Below are positions 16,704-24,426 of a stretch of 30,445 bases of DNA, piece by piece. Within the stretch, counting starts at the first letter, position 1. Each line of letters starts with the position of its first letter. Under the pieces are notes generated by a model that was not told the DNA's origin, did no database searches, and saw only the letters and a list, made by a program, of their open reading frames with translations. This DNA comes from UMGS755 sp045602005 (GTDB lineage: Bacteria; Bacillota; Clostridia; UBA1381; UBA9506). Location of the stretch: assembly GCA_045602005.1 (NCBI GenBank), contig JAZSAS010000044.1:1-30445 (forward strand), in the 5' to 3' direction. A program made the translations under genes and the position numbers.

Positions 16704-17750
16704 TTGATTATAACCGCTATAAAGAAAAAAACCATTCTACTGCTTGTGCTGGTTCTGTTTACCGCTGTTGCAGCAGCACTAACCCCTGCTGTTATTTACA
16801 CTGCTACAGAAAATGCCACAGAGGAAGAAAAAAAGTTTATTAAATGGGTTGATTTCAGCGTTACCTACGAAGCACTGTCTGCCGCCCTTGCTTTGGATAT
16901 CAAATCCCACACAGAAGAAAATGCCACACCTCTTAGCTGGGTGGATATGCTGGCATACTTAGGCTCCAAATATGGCGGCGATTTTTCTCGATTTAAAAAA
17001 AGCGATTTGGAAAAACTGGCTGAAAGGGTGGCCGGAGAAAAGACCACCATTGATGAATTGGGCACAGACCTGAAAACCTATGCTTATTTTAAAGAAGCCT
17101 ACGGTGCCGTTTTAAACGGTTTCGTGGGGAATTATACCATTGAAATACCCAATCCGGATAATCCAGAGGAAACAATCATGGCCGACCGCTACGGACTTCG
17201 TGTTTTCTCGCCCATCGCCAAAGGCTACAGCTACAGCCACTTCGATGATTTCGGCGTCTCCCGTTCCTATGGCTACAAGCGAAAGCATTTGGGGCATGAC
17301 ATGATGGGCGGCGTGGGAACACCGATTATCGCCATTGAGTCCGGCATTGTGGAGTGCGTGGGTTGGAATCAATACGGCGGCTGGCGCATTGGCATCCGCA
17401 GTTTTGACAAAAAAAGATATTACTACTATGCACACCTTCGAAAAGACCATCCCTACAACGATATGTATGAGGGAAAAATCGTCACCGCCGGCGATGTAAT
17501 TGGTTATTTGGGTATGACCGGCTACAGTTCCAAAGAAAATGTGAATAACATTAACACCCCTCACCTGCACTACGGCCTACAGCTAATTTTCGACGAGGAA
17601 ACACAGAAAGACGGCGTCAATCAAATATGGATTGACCTGTATGCCATTACAAGGTTGTTAGAAAAAAACCGCTCCGCCGTCTATCACGACGGGGAGCAGA
17701 AGGAATACTACCGCAAGTATGAGATGTTTATTGATGAAACCTTAGAATAG
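16704..17750 (+). CDS. Membrane-anchored M23-family peptidase (LytM-type)
   Basis: A 348-residue protein with one N-terminal membrane helix or uncleaved signal (about 8-30) and an external C-terminal M23 domain. The zinc motifs are complete: HLGHDMMGG (HxxxD-type) and HLHYG (HxH). The 31-190 segment is helical and unrecognised. The start is TTG at 16704, ten bases after GGAGG at 16690-16694; no in-frame ATG is nearby. It should cut peptidoglycan cross-bridges or hold another protein at the wall. The neighbouring gpr makes a sporulation role, like the M23 protein SpoIIQ, worth considering, but no clear sporulation promoter was found. Confidence 0.85.
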   Translation: MIITAIKKKTILLLVLVLFTAVAAALTPAVIYTATENATEEEKKFIKWVDFSVTYEALSAALALDIKSHTEENATPLSWVDMLAYLGSKYGGDFSRFKKSDLEKLAERVAGEKTTIDELGTDLKTYAYFKEAYGAVLNGFVGNYTIEIPNPDNPEETIMADRYGLRVFSPIAKGYSYSHFDDFGVSRSYGYKRKHLGHDMMGGVGTPIIAIESGIVECVGWNQYGGWRIGIRSFDKKRYYYYAHLRKDHPYNDMYEGKIVTAGDVIGYLGMTGYSSKENVNNINTPHLHYGLQLIFDEETQKDGVNQIWIDLYAITRLLEKNRSAVYHDGEQKEYYRKYEMFIDETLE

Positions 17751-17752
17751 CG

Positions 17753-18718
17753 TTATGATACATAAGCCTCAATATCTTCAAAGGTTATATTTTTGTGCAA
17801 AGCCAGATTGATGCCGTTGGCAACGACCTTAGAAACACGGTCTAAAAGCAGGTCAACCTCTTTGGGCGTAACAATAAAGCCGGAAAGCGTTTCGGGCAGC
17901 GCCTCGCGGAGCATGGCATACTGCTGCTCAGAATCAAGACCGGACAACGCTTCATAAAGCTTGCTATTTCCCTTGGCCATTTCCGTATCTGCCGCCATCT
18001 GCAGGGTGTCTGCCGTGATGGTTGCGGCATCAATCACTGTTGGCACACCCACTGCAATCACCGGCACACCCAGCGTGCTCTTGTCCAGTGCCTTGCGTTG
18101 GTTGCCCACCCCTGCACCGGGGCTGATGCCGGTATCACAAATCTGAATGGTGGTGCTGACTCTGTCCATGCTTCTGGCTGCCAGTGCATCAATAACAACC
18201 ACCGCCTCAGGACGGATTTTATCTGTCACCCCTCGCACCACCTCTCCGGTTTCCATGCCGGTGATGCCTAAAACGCCGGGAGAAATGGCACACACGGGGC
18301 GAATTCCCTCATCAATCTGGTCGGGAATGTATTCTAAAAGATGCCTGGTTACCATGAGCTGAGAAACCACCTTCGGCCCCAGAGCGTCCGGTGTGATGTT
18401 CCAGTTGCCCAGGCCCACCACTAAAACGTTGCTTTTATCTTTAATGGGAAGCAACGCTGCAATTTCCTTTGCCACAATGCGGCAAAGGTTTTCATAGTCT
18501 GCCCCTTCAGCGATGTTTAGCCCCGGAAATTCTATGGTGATATAATTGCCCACAGGTTTGCCCATTTGCCTTTGGGCGGTGAGATTTTCTATTTTCACAC
18601 GAGAGATATGCACGTTTTCTTTGTCCTCCCGATGCACCGTGACACCGGAAATTTCGTTTGCCGCTTCCATGAGCATTTCATGAACCTCAATGGCTAAATC
18701 TGTACGTATCTGTTTCAT
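17753..18718 (-). CDS. gpr: Germination protease GPR
   Basis: The aspartic-type (family A25) endopeptidase that degrades small acid-soluble spore proteins during germination, 321 residues. The N-terminal RTDLAIE, where the zymogen is processed, and the catalytic-core blocks VVGLGNWNITPDALGPKVV, CAISPGVLGITGMET and VVVIDALAARS are all present, as is SPGAGVGNQRKALD. It is transcribed toward the M23 gene, whose stop is two bases away. Upstream lies a sigma-G-like promoter. Its presence indicates an endospore-forming host. Confidence 0.96.
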   Translation of the reverse strand: MKQIRTDLAIEVHEMLMEAANEISGVTVHREDKENVHISRVKIENLTAQRQMGKPVGNYITIEFPGLNIAEGADYENLCRIVAKEIAALLPIKDKSNVLVVGLGNWNITPDALGPKVVSQLMVTRHLLEYIPDQIDEGIRPVCAISPGVLGITGMETGEVVRGVTDKIRPEAVVVIDALAARSMDRVSTTIQICDTGISPGAGVGNQRKALDKSTLGVPVIAVGVPTVIDAATITADTLQMAADTEMAKGNSKLYEALSGLDSEQQYAMLREALPETLSGFIVTPKEVDLLLDRVSKVVANGINLALHKNITFEDIEAYVS

Positions 18719-18737
18719 AGCATCCTCCTTTTTTCTT

Positions 18738-18767
18738 TAGTATCGTAAAAAAATTTTTAAATTATGC
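18738..18767 (-). promoter_or_regulatory. Sigma-G-like promoter of gpr
   Basis: On the minus strand GCATA (18763-18767), an 18-base spacer and GATACTA (18738-18744) match the forespore sigma-G pattern GHATR-N18-CATnHTA except for the first base of the -10. Expression in the forespore is what gpr needs. Confidence 0.6.
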
Positions 18768-18792
18768 GGAACTTTTTTGAAACACCGGCGTC
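18768..18792 (+). promoter_or_regulatory. ECF-sigma-like promoter of the stalk-domain protein gene
   Basis: GGAAC (18768-18772), a 16-base spacer and CGTC (18789-18792) fit the GGAAC-N16-CGTC pattern of extracytoplasmic-function sigma factors. It abuts the gpr -35 box back to back. No sigma-A promoter as good is visible before the gene. Confidence 0.55.
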
Positions 18793-18831
18793 TAAACAGT
18801 GAAAACAAAATACATAAAGGAGGATTTTTCA

Positions 18832-19827
18832 ATGAAAAATCAAAGATTACTCGCTGCCCTGATGGCAGTTTCCATGACCCTGTGCTCCGGTGCAGCATTT
18901 GCAGAAGGAGCCGCAGAGACCCTGACCACACAACCTGTTGCCGAAATGGCTATGCCCAGCTCCGTTATGGTTGATGGCATTGTTTCCCAAGTGCAGACAG
19001 AAGAAGAGGTGCCCTACATTCTGTTGGGCGAAGACAGAGCCGACCAGCTCCATCTTCACATTAGCCAGGAAACCGTTCTCATTAAGGCTGACGGCACACC
19101 CATTTCTTTAGCAGACATCAAGGCCGGCGACACCCTGCGTGTTTATCATTCCGCTATGACCACCAGAAGTCTGCCGCCCCAAACCACAGCTCTGGCAGTG
19201 ATTCTGATGGAAGATGATGCTGTAATCCCGCCGCTGTATCTGGTAGCCGGTGATATTACCAAAACAGAAGAAGGTCTTGAAATCAGCAGTGATGACGGTT
19301 CTTATCTGGTTCGTCCCACTAAAGATACTGAAGTTGTTCCCTACAAAACAAGAAACATTGTTACAGCTGCCGATATTAAAAAAGGCAATGCATTCCTGGC
19401 ATGGGCCGAGGTTGTAACCCTGAGCCTGCCTGGCATTGCAGTACCTGAAAAAATCATGGTGCTCCCCGCTGCTGCAGAAGTCGGTGAAACCGAAGAAGCC
19501 CTGCAAGGACTTTATGTGAACGGCGAAGCACTGGCTGTCGATATGATAACCGATGGTGAAACCACTCTGGTTCCCCTTCGTGCTGTCAGCGAAAAGCTGG
19601 GCTACACCGTTACTTGGAATGGTGCCGAAAGAAGCGTTGTAGTGGGTGATTTGAAAGTTGTTTTAAATGATGTTAATGTCACTACTCAAACTGCACGTTC
19701 TACAAATCAATTGGAAAAGGCGCCTGTTTTAGTTAACGAGTTGACCTATGTACCCGTTTCCTTCTTTGAACTGCTCACCGGCAACGCCCCGGTGACCGGC
19801 GATGGTCTGGTACAGATTCAGGCATAA
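18832..19827 (+). CDS. Secreted protein with copper-amine-oxidase-like stalk domain
   Basis: A 331-residue exported protein. A signal peptide (MKNQRLLAALMAVSMTLCSG, cleavage near AFA) is followed by a beta-rich region of unknown type (about 40-225). A C-terminal Cu_amine_oxidN1-like domain follows (LYVNGEALAVDMITDGETT, VPLRAVSEKLGYTVTWN, LTYVPVSFFELL). This domain is common in Clostridia surface proteins and is not an enzyme. The start at 18832 has AAAGGAGG eight bases upstream; an in-frame ATG at 18799 lacks one and would precede the signal peptide. The ECF-like promoter suggests induction by envelope stress. Confidence 0.85.
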   Translation: MKNQRLLAALMAVSMTLCSGAAFAEGAAETLTTQPVAEMAMPSSVMVDGIVSQVQTEEEVPYILLGEDRADQLHLHISQETVLIKADGTPISLADIKAGDTLRVYHSAMTTRSLPPQTTALAVILMEDDAVIPPLYLVAGDITKTEEGLEISSDDGSYLVRPTKDTEVVPYKTRNIVTAADIKKGNAFLAWAEVVTLSLPGIAVPEKIMVLPAAAEVGETEEALQGLYVNGEALAVDMITDGETTLVPLRAVSEKLGYTVTWNGAERSVVVGDLKVVLNDVNVTTQTARSTNQLEKAPVLVNELTYVPVSFFELLTGNAPVTGDGLVQIQA

Positions 19828-20049
19828 ACACATTAAACCATAATAAATATCCCCCGTATAAGTACACTGTACCCACCACTATCTTCACCGGTGGTAATCG
19901 CGGTGGCGGCGGAACATCGACACCTGTAATTATTACATGCCGATTGAGCAAAAACAAGCTGATTGAAAAGAGGAAAGTGTACTGAAGTTTTCAACACGCT
20001 TTCTTTCTGGCTTTCGGGCACGGAATAGATGCAGAATACTTTAATAAAA

Positions 20050-20217
20050 TATCTCACTTCATTCGATGTGAAATAATTTACTTCGTAAATTGTGAAATAG
20101 AAAGTTGACGCTTTCTGTGAAATGAAATACGCCTCTAACATTTGCGAAGCAAATATTTCACAGCAAAGCTATTTCACATTGAGTATCAATATTTCACACG
20201 CCGCATCGGCGTATTTC
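20050..20217. repeat. Box-and-mini-hairpin array (TGTGAAATA element)
   Basis: Forward boxes TGTGAAAT(A/G) occur at 20067, 20091 and 20116; inverted boxes TATTTCACA occur at 20154, 20170 and 20190. Most spacers are themselves small perfect palindromes: ATTTAC-ttc-GTAAAT (20076-20090), GAAAG/CTTTC (20100-20115), ATTTGC-gaa-GCAAAT (20140-20154), TTGA-gta-TCAA (20179-20189) and CGCCG-cat-CGGCG (20199-20211). GAAATACGCC (20124-20133) pairs with 20208-20217. The whole can fold into a multi-branched cruciform. No protein frame is convincing here or in the preceding 19828-20049. Confidence 0.85.
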
Positions 20218-20220
20218 GTT

Positions 20221-20261
20221 GAAAAGACCGCAGATTTTGATACAAAATCTGCGGTCTTTTC
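20221..20261 (-). terminator. Terminator of the tRNA-Arg gene
   Basis: A perfect 19-bp stem (GAAAAGACCGCAGATTTTG with its complement) and 3-base loop begin one base after the encoded CCA end of the partial tRNA. T-runs exist at the base of the stem in both directions. Confidence 0.85.
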
Positions 20262-20307
20262 TGGCGTCCCCAAGAGGATTCGAACCTCCGGCCTACCGCT
20301 TAGGAGT
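20262..20307 (-). tRNA. 3' half of tRNA-Arg(CCU): probable attachment site of an integrated element
   Basis: The minus strand reads anticodon loop CTCCTAA (anticodon CCT), 3' anticodon stem GCGGT, a variable loop, T-arm GGAGG-TTCGAAT-CCTCT, acceptor strand TGGGGAC, discriminator G and CCA. The 5' half is absent: the bases before the anticodon loop (TTTTGTA on the minus strand) cannot pair with GCGGT. Homology stops at the anticodon loop, a common crossover point of tyrosine integrases. Its own terminator remains, so this looks like the displaced chromosomal 3' half; an intact tRNA-Arg would be expected at the far end of the element, beyond 30445. Confidence 0.85.
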
Positions 20308-20349
20308 ACAAAACATAGTTTTTCATCTATAATTTGCAATACTTAAAGC

Positions 20350-20390
20350 AATCCCGATAATCCTTGCTATTTCAAGGTTTTATCGGGATT
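20350..20390. terminator. Stem-loop near the left element border
   Basis: AATCCCGATAA pairs with TTATCGGGATT, with an inner CCTTG/CAAGG pair. T-rich sequence follows on the plus strand. It resembles the terminators found at attachment ends. The following 20391-20617 is AT-rich and shows no gene that can be supported. Confidence 0.65.
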
Positions 20391-20617
20391 TTCTTGTTGT
20401 TTTATATTTTTTGCTTTTAAGCAATTTTAACGCTTCATTTTTTGTTTGTAGGCAAAAATGTTGGTAAATTCACTACGGTATTTTAAGAATTATATAGATT
20501 TTAAATCTGTTTAAGGAATACTTTTTTCAGGTGAACACAAAAGATATGGGTCTGAATACTCGCTATTAATATATTCACTTTTGTAATTTTGGAAAGATAT
20601 ATTTGTTTTTTTGATAT

Positions 20618-20866
20618 CTAAAATACAAGAATGTATAACGCAGATAATGCCGTAACAGCATTTCTATATGTAGCCAAAGAAAATTCATTGCCTCTGTTAT
20701 GCTTCATCTCCTGATAGGCATCCCACCACAAAAACTTTTTACAGTCCCACTCTGCGAATGGTTTAAGGTTTTTATTAAGTCGACTGATATTTGCTTCAGC
20801 TTCTATAATTCTATCTCCGCTGTTTCCGCTTGTTGCATTTCTAACTGTGGGTTTACATGTGGTCAA
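20618..20866 (-). pseudogene. Unrecognised 82-residue ORF, probably a gene remnant
   Basis: The frame opens with TTG and has no clear ribosome site; an in-frame stop lies 18 bases upstream. The second half, FAEWDCKKFLWWDAYQEMKH followed by NRGNEFSLATYRNAVTALSALYIL, looks like a true protein end rich in Trp and helical. It resembles the C-terminal helices of hypothetical HEPN-like phage-defence or mobile-element proteins, but no family can be named with confidence. The first 25 residues look like random sequence. It is the gene nearest the attachment site. Confidence 0.4.
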
Positions 20867-20882
20867 GAAATATATTTTTTAA

Positions 20883-21854
20883 TTAAATATTAATATCACT
20901 AAAACCACGATATTTTATCTCGGCATCACGTCTTGCACGAACAGCATCTTCATATTTTTCAAAATAACCGATATATACGGATTTATTCTTACCAATCGTA
21001 ATTTCAACCTTCCACTTTCTGTTTCGAAGAATCCATTTTACCCCTGGTACCTTCTTTCCATTATGAGTTTTATTTTTTTCTGCAATTTCAGAGAAGTAGA
21101 TTGTACCATTTGGATTTTTTAAAAACTCATATTCACAATCCCTTACAAAGCGGCAAACATTCACGAATTTGTTTATGATAACTCCAACCATACATGGACT
21201 TAATCCAAATAGCTTACCAAGCTCGGTAAAGCCCATTTCTTTTCCGCTATTCACACTCTTAAGCCAAGTATGAATCAACTCTTTATCTCTGTTATTTTTT
21301 ACCCCATACATAGCCGAACCAATAATATAGTTGATGTATGACTGCTCTGTGTAGCGTTTTATCTCCTTGTCCTTATAGGTAATAAAATTGTATGTATCTG
21401 TATCGTTGTCATCGCTCATTGTAATATCTAAAGAAGCAGGACATATCATTTCTTTTGCTTTTAAATACCAGTCATACCTGAGACCTGCATTAGTTATAAT
21501 ACTTTTATGTTGCTCCTCTGTTGCATTAGGATTTGCAGTTACAAGTTTATTTGCCTTTAAAAAATTACGCCACTGATTGTAACTTATCCGAATTACTTTT
21601 GATTTATGGAGCAAATCTGACATTTCACGGCGAATGTATGTACAAATAGTATTAACAAATTCCTTGTGAACAAAAATCTCAGGTTCTTTTTTGTAATAAG
21701 CCAAAATCCCTTTCCATAGGCCAATTAACCCCACGTGGCACAATTCATCCTTAACCGCAGGGGAGGCAAAGGAATAAAAACAATTAACAATTTTTTTTGT
21801 ATACACCTGATATTCTTTAATTAGCTTTTCTATTTGTTCGTTTGAGATTTCCAT
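20883..21854 (-). CDS. Sigma-70-like protein fused to an AP2 DNA-binding domain
   Basis: A 323-residue protein. Residues 5-85 resemble sigma region 2 (KDELCHVGLIGLWKGILAYY corresponds to the DLxQeGxiGLxxA block; FVNTICTYIRREMSDLLHKS to the following helix). Residues 86-160 resemble region 3 (RISYNQWRNFLKANKL, SLDITMSDDNDTD). Residues 190-240 contain a region-4-like HTH (MGFTELGKLFGLSPCMVGVI). Residues 268-318 form an AP2 domain (GVKWILRNRKWKVEITIGKN, then YIGYFEKYEDAVRARRDAE), as in phage homing and integrase-like proteins. The ATG has AGGCGG upstream, inside the preceding gene. It may direct RNA polymerase to element promoters, or use sigma-like folds for DNA targeting. I know of no standard family with this exact fusion. 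Confidence 0.7.
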   Translation of the reverse strand: MEISNEQIEKLIKEYQVYTKKIVNCFYSFASPAVKDELCHVGLIGLWKGILAYYKKEPEIFVHKEFVNTICTYIRREMSDLLHKSKVIRISYNQWRNFLKANKLVTANPNATEEQHKSIITNAGLRYDWYLKAKEMICPASLDITMSDDNDTDTYNFITYKDKEIKRYTEQSYINYIIGSAMYGVKNNRDKELIHTWLKSVNSGKEMGFTELGKLFGLSPCMVGVIINKFVNVCRFVRDCEYEFLKNPNGTIYFSEIAEKNKTHNGKKVPGVKWILRNRKWKVEITIGKNKSVYIGYFEKYEDAVRARRDAEIKYRGFSDINI

Positions 21855-21857
21855 ATT

Positions 21858-22187
21858 TTAAACACCGCCTATTACTCGCTTCATATATTCTTTTGCCACA
21901 TACTGTCCAAAAGAAAGGTGCTGCAATTTTGCCTCTTTTTTTACTTCTTTTATAGACATGGGGACCATAACAAATGAGGATTTTATAGCATTTTCGTTTT
22001 GTAAACACCGCCCGCAGGATTTTGTATATCCACCTTTTAACGCATCACCACGAATTGTTTTTTTGTTTCCACAATCGCACAGACAATTCCATGTGGTCCG
22101 TCCCGGACCTTTGCTTTCACCTTTACCTAACACAACCAGTTTTCCAAATCGTTGTCCTGTCAGATCATAGCCATGATTTTTAGCCAT
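21858..22187 (-). CDS. Zinc-knuckle (DLTGQRFG) protein with RHH-like C-terminus
   Basis: About 109 residues from the ATG at 22187, which has AAAGGAG eight bases upstream; an ATG at 22229 in the same frame lies in the terminator and is less likely. Residues 7-65 hold DLTGQRFGKLVVLGKG, then WNCLCDCGNKKTIRG and YTKSCGRCL: paired Cys motifs of a small zinc-binding module common beside HNH and AP2 domains in phage proteins. Residues 75-107 (VPMSIKEVKKEAKLQHLSFG, then QYVAKEYMKR) resemble a ribbon-helix-helix. Its stop is three bases before the sigma-AP2 start, so the two are probably translated together. Function unknown; likely DNA binding. Confidence 0.65.
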   Translation of the reverse strand: MAKNHGYDLTGQRFGKLVVLGKGESKGPGRTTWNCLCDCGNKKTIRGDALKGGYTKSCGRCLQNENAIKSSFVMVPMSIKEVKKEAKLQHLSFGQYVAKEYMKRVIGGV

Positions 22188-22214
22188 GTTTTTCACTCCT
22201 TTAAATCTATAGCG

Positions 22215-22243
22215 AAAAAGGTCCTGCAAAAAACAGGACCTTA
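22215..22243 (-). terminator. Terminator after the Gp37-like tail gene
   Basis: On the minus strand AAGGTCCTG and CAGGACCTT form a stem followed by a T-run (the A-run at 22215-22219). It separates the tail genes from the zinc-knuckle/sigma-AP2 pair. Confidence 0.85.
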
Positions 22244-22256
22244 CACTGCATAACTT

Positions 22257-23474
22257 TTATTCTTTTACATCTTCAAATATAGGTTCTTCTCCAATATTTC
22301 CAGGTTCATACCAAAGGCTTACACCTGTAATGCGCTTGCGAGCTCGTTTTTTATAATTTCCGCTTTGCCATTCTACATATACAACATCTCCAAGTGTGTA
22401 ATCACACTTATTTAGTTGGTATTCTTCCTCGCTTCCAAAATGCACGCCAACTGTTTTACCTTGTATTGCATTGGAAATTTTCATATTATAAAGTTCCAAA
22501 AGCGCGTCCTCATCTCTTTTGCTGGACAGGATGCTTTCCCACCTTAACATACCGTTATTTGTTGAATTCCCTGAAACCTTTGCCCAAAACGAATCTGCTT
22601 TGGCTGATTTTTTCAATATACCATCCTTGTTGTCGCACACAACAAAATCACCAGGATATAGACGCATACCAAATTTGACACAAGATGTATAACTTGAATC
22701 TTGCATAAACTGCACTTTCCAGCACTTTCCAAAATTTTCTTCAATATTATTTGAAATTCCGGTTCCTGATATAGTATTGCCTTCGGAATCCAAAAGAGCA
22801 TTTGCCTGAGGATCCCATTCCCCCATGTTTTGATATTGTTGTTTGTACCATCCTTCGGTGCATAATTTGAGTGAATCACTTTCCATAGTAATGTCATAAG
22901 CATTTCTGTTTACGGTAGATATAACAAGCGGGTTATTTTCATTTCCTTTTAGTATTCTGAAAATCCATCGTGAATAAACAGGATCAAATTTCAGTTTATG
23001 TCCCAAATTTGCCAGTTGTAAGCTTTCCTGTACGAAGGAGAATGTTTCGCATTTGTCATCACGGTTTGTTGTAATTGTCGGAAGATTATAGATGGTATCT
23101 TCCGCAATGAGGGGAGAGTCCGAAAACGCCTCTTTAATTTTAGCGTTTACCAAAACATCAACCGTATGAGTTGAAGCAGGAAAAGCATCTGTAACACGCT
23201 TTGTAAGCAGCCAATTGCAAGTACGGCCGTATATTACCAGTTCATCTCCCAACTTTTTCCCAACAATAATCGCCGATAAGTTACCTTGTGTTACCACAAG
23301 GTAATCGTTGTCCATTACAACAGGCAACGTATCGCTTCTCAAATCAAAATGTGCTTCAAATGTGCCGATATCATTATAGTAAACCGTCCAATTACTGCTC
23401 AAAAATTCATTCTCGGTATGGAGCAGTTTAAAATCAAAGTCGTAAAAAAGGATATCAGGTACTGTGTTTCTCAT
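22257..23474 (-). CDS. Siphophage tail protein, ReqiPepy6 Gp37-like
   Basis: A 405-residue tail-tip protein. The N-terminus (ILFYDFDFKLLHTENEFLSS, then NWTVYYNDIGTFEAHFDL) and the central ITTNRDDKCETFSFV and FDPVYSRWIFRILKG stretches match the Gp37-like family placed just after the distal tail protein in many Firmicutes siphophages. It overlaps the Dit-like gene by four bases (ATGA). It is the last gene of the tail module here; no endopeptidase, receptor-binding or lysis gene follows before the terminator. Confidence 0.8.
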   Translation of the reverse strand: MRNTVPDILFYDFDFKLLHTENEFLSSNWTVYYNDIGTFEAHFDLRSDTLPVVMDNDYLVVTQGNLSAIIVGKKLGDELVIYGRTCNWLLTKRVTDAFPASTHTVDVLVNAKIKEAFSDSPLIAEDTIYNLPTITTNRDDKCETFSFVQESLQLANLGHKLKFDPVYSRWIFRILKGNENNPLVISTVNRNAYDITMESDSLKLCTEGWYKQQYQNMGEWDPQANALLDSEGNTISGTGISNNIEENFGKCWKVQFMQDSSYTSCVKFGMRLYPGDFVVCDNKDGILKKSAKADSFWAKVSGNSTNNGMLRWESILSSKRDEDALLELYNMKISNAIQGKTVGVHFGSEEEYQLNKCDYTLGDVVYVEWQSGNYKKRARKRITGVSLWYEPGNIGEEPIFEDVKE

Positions 23475-24415
23475 CCAATCACCGCCTCCACATACTTATT
23501 AGAAAATTCGCACTCTACCAAACAGGATGCGGATATGTAATTGTCCACGCTGATGAGATTATTACCTGTTTGAAACCAAAAATCGCTTAAAAAGCTGGTA
23601 GGGGAGAGATAGTGTATCAAATTTTTATGATCAAGACTATATATTTTGCGGTTAGGAATATCAATGATAACTTTTTTTGTCTCTTCGGCCTCTTGCAGGT
23701 TCAACTCAATCTTCTGATTTGTAGATTTGTTATTGATAATAAGCATTCCAAGCTTGTCAGTTTCCCAGTTATATTTTTCGCCGCTTAAGCTTATTTTGAT
23801 AATAGGCTCTGTGTCAACATCTCCAATGTTAATAACATTTGCCTCGGATGTTTTTCTGGTGAACATACAAGGAAGTATAAACTTACCCTTTTCAACACTA
23901 TCTAATGTTAATTGATTTTTTTTTAAATACCATCTAGTGGTGGTACCAATAAGCTTTTCAACTTTAAATAGGTGCATAGTATTTGTATCTAAATCTTCAA
24001 AATACGGATAATCGCATACAAACTGCATTGCAAATACGATGTACCCGCCATGACGTTCGCCTTGTACGGCCTCTACGCAACGAGCATTGATTTTTCGTGT
24101 TCTTACTCCGTCAGAAATAATCAGTGTACCTGGCACATTTAAAATTTTTAATGCTTTTGATATTTCCCAATGATTGCTTGATGCTCTGCAGTATTGACTC
24201 TTGATAGAATTTACATCACACTGAATGGTAATAGTTCTTGCATCTATTGTTTCAGATAATGTACGCTGACCAATGGTAGCAGGGTAGTGGACGGTGTTGA
24301 AGCTTTTAGGGGCAATGCCAAGCCCGTCAATCTCAAGAATTCGCCAAGCATGGTGTCCGCAACCACCATTAAAATTGAGTGTTCCGATATCGTTTTGATA
24401 TGTAATATGTAACAT
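23471..24415 (-). CDS. Phage distal tail (Dit-like) protein
   Basis: A 314-residue protein with the Sipho_tail layout: an N-terminal beta domain containing DGLGIAPKSFNTVHYPATIG, TLSETIDARTITIQCDV and VFAMQFVCDYPYFED, and a C-terminal beta-sandwich (about 195-314). Dit forms the hub joining tail tube and tip. Position between tape measure (11 bases upstream) and Gp37-like protein (overlapping) fits. AAGGAGG precedes the ATG. Confidence 0.8.
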   Translation of the reverse strand: MLHITYQNDIGTLNFNGGCGHHAWRILEIDGLGIAPKSFNTVHYPATIGQRTLSETIDARTITIQCDVNSIKSQYCRASSNHWEISKALKILNVPGTLIISDGVRTRKINARCVEAVQGERHGGYIVFAMQFVCDYPYFEDLDTNTMHLFKVEKLIGTTTRWYLKKNQLTLDSVEKGKFILPCMFTRKTSEANVINIGDVDTEPIIKISLSGEKYNWETDKLGMLIINNKSTNQKIELNLQEAEETKKVIIDIPNRKIYSLDHKNLIHYLSPTSFLSDFWFQTGNNLISVDNYISASCLVECEFSNKYVEAVIG

Positions 24416-24426
24416 AATATTCCTCC

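Noticed and set aside
20050..20217. CRISPR array
   Set aside because: Repeat boxes are only 9 bases, half are inverted, spacers are palindromic and of unequal length, and no cas gene is near.
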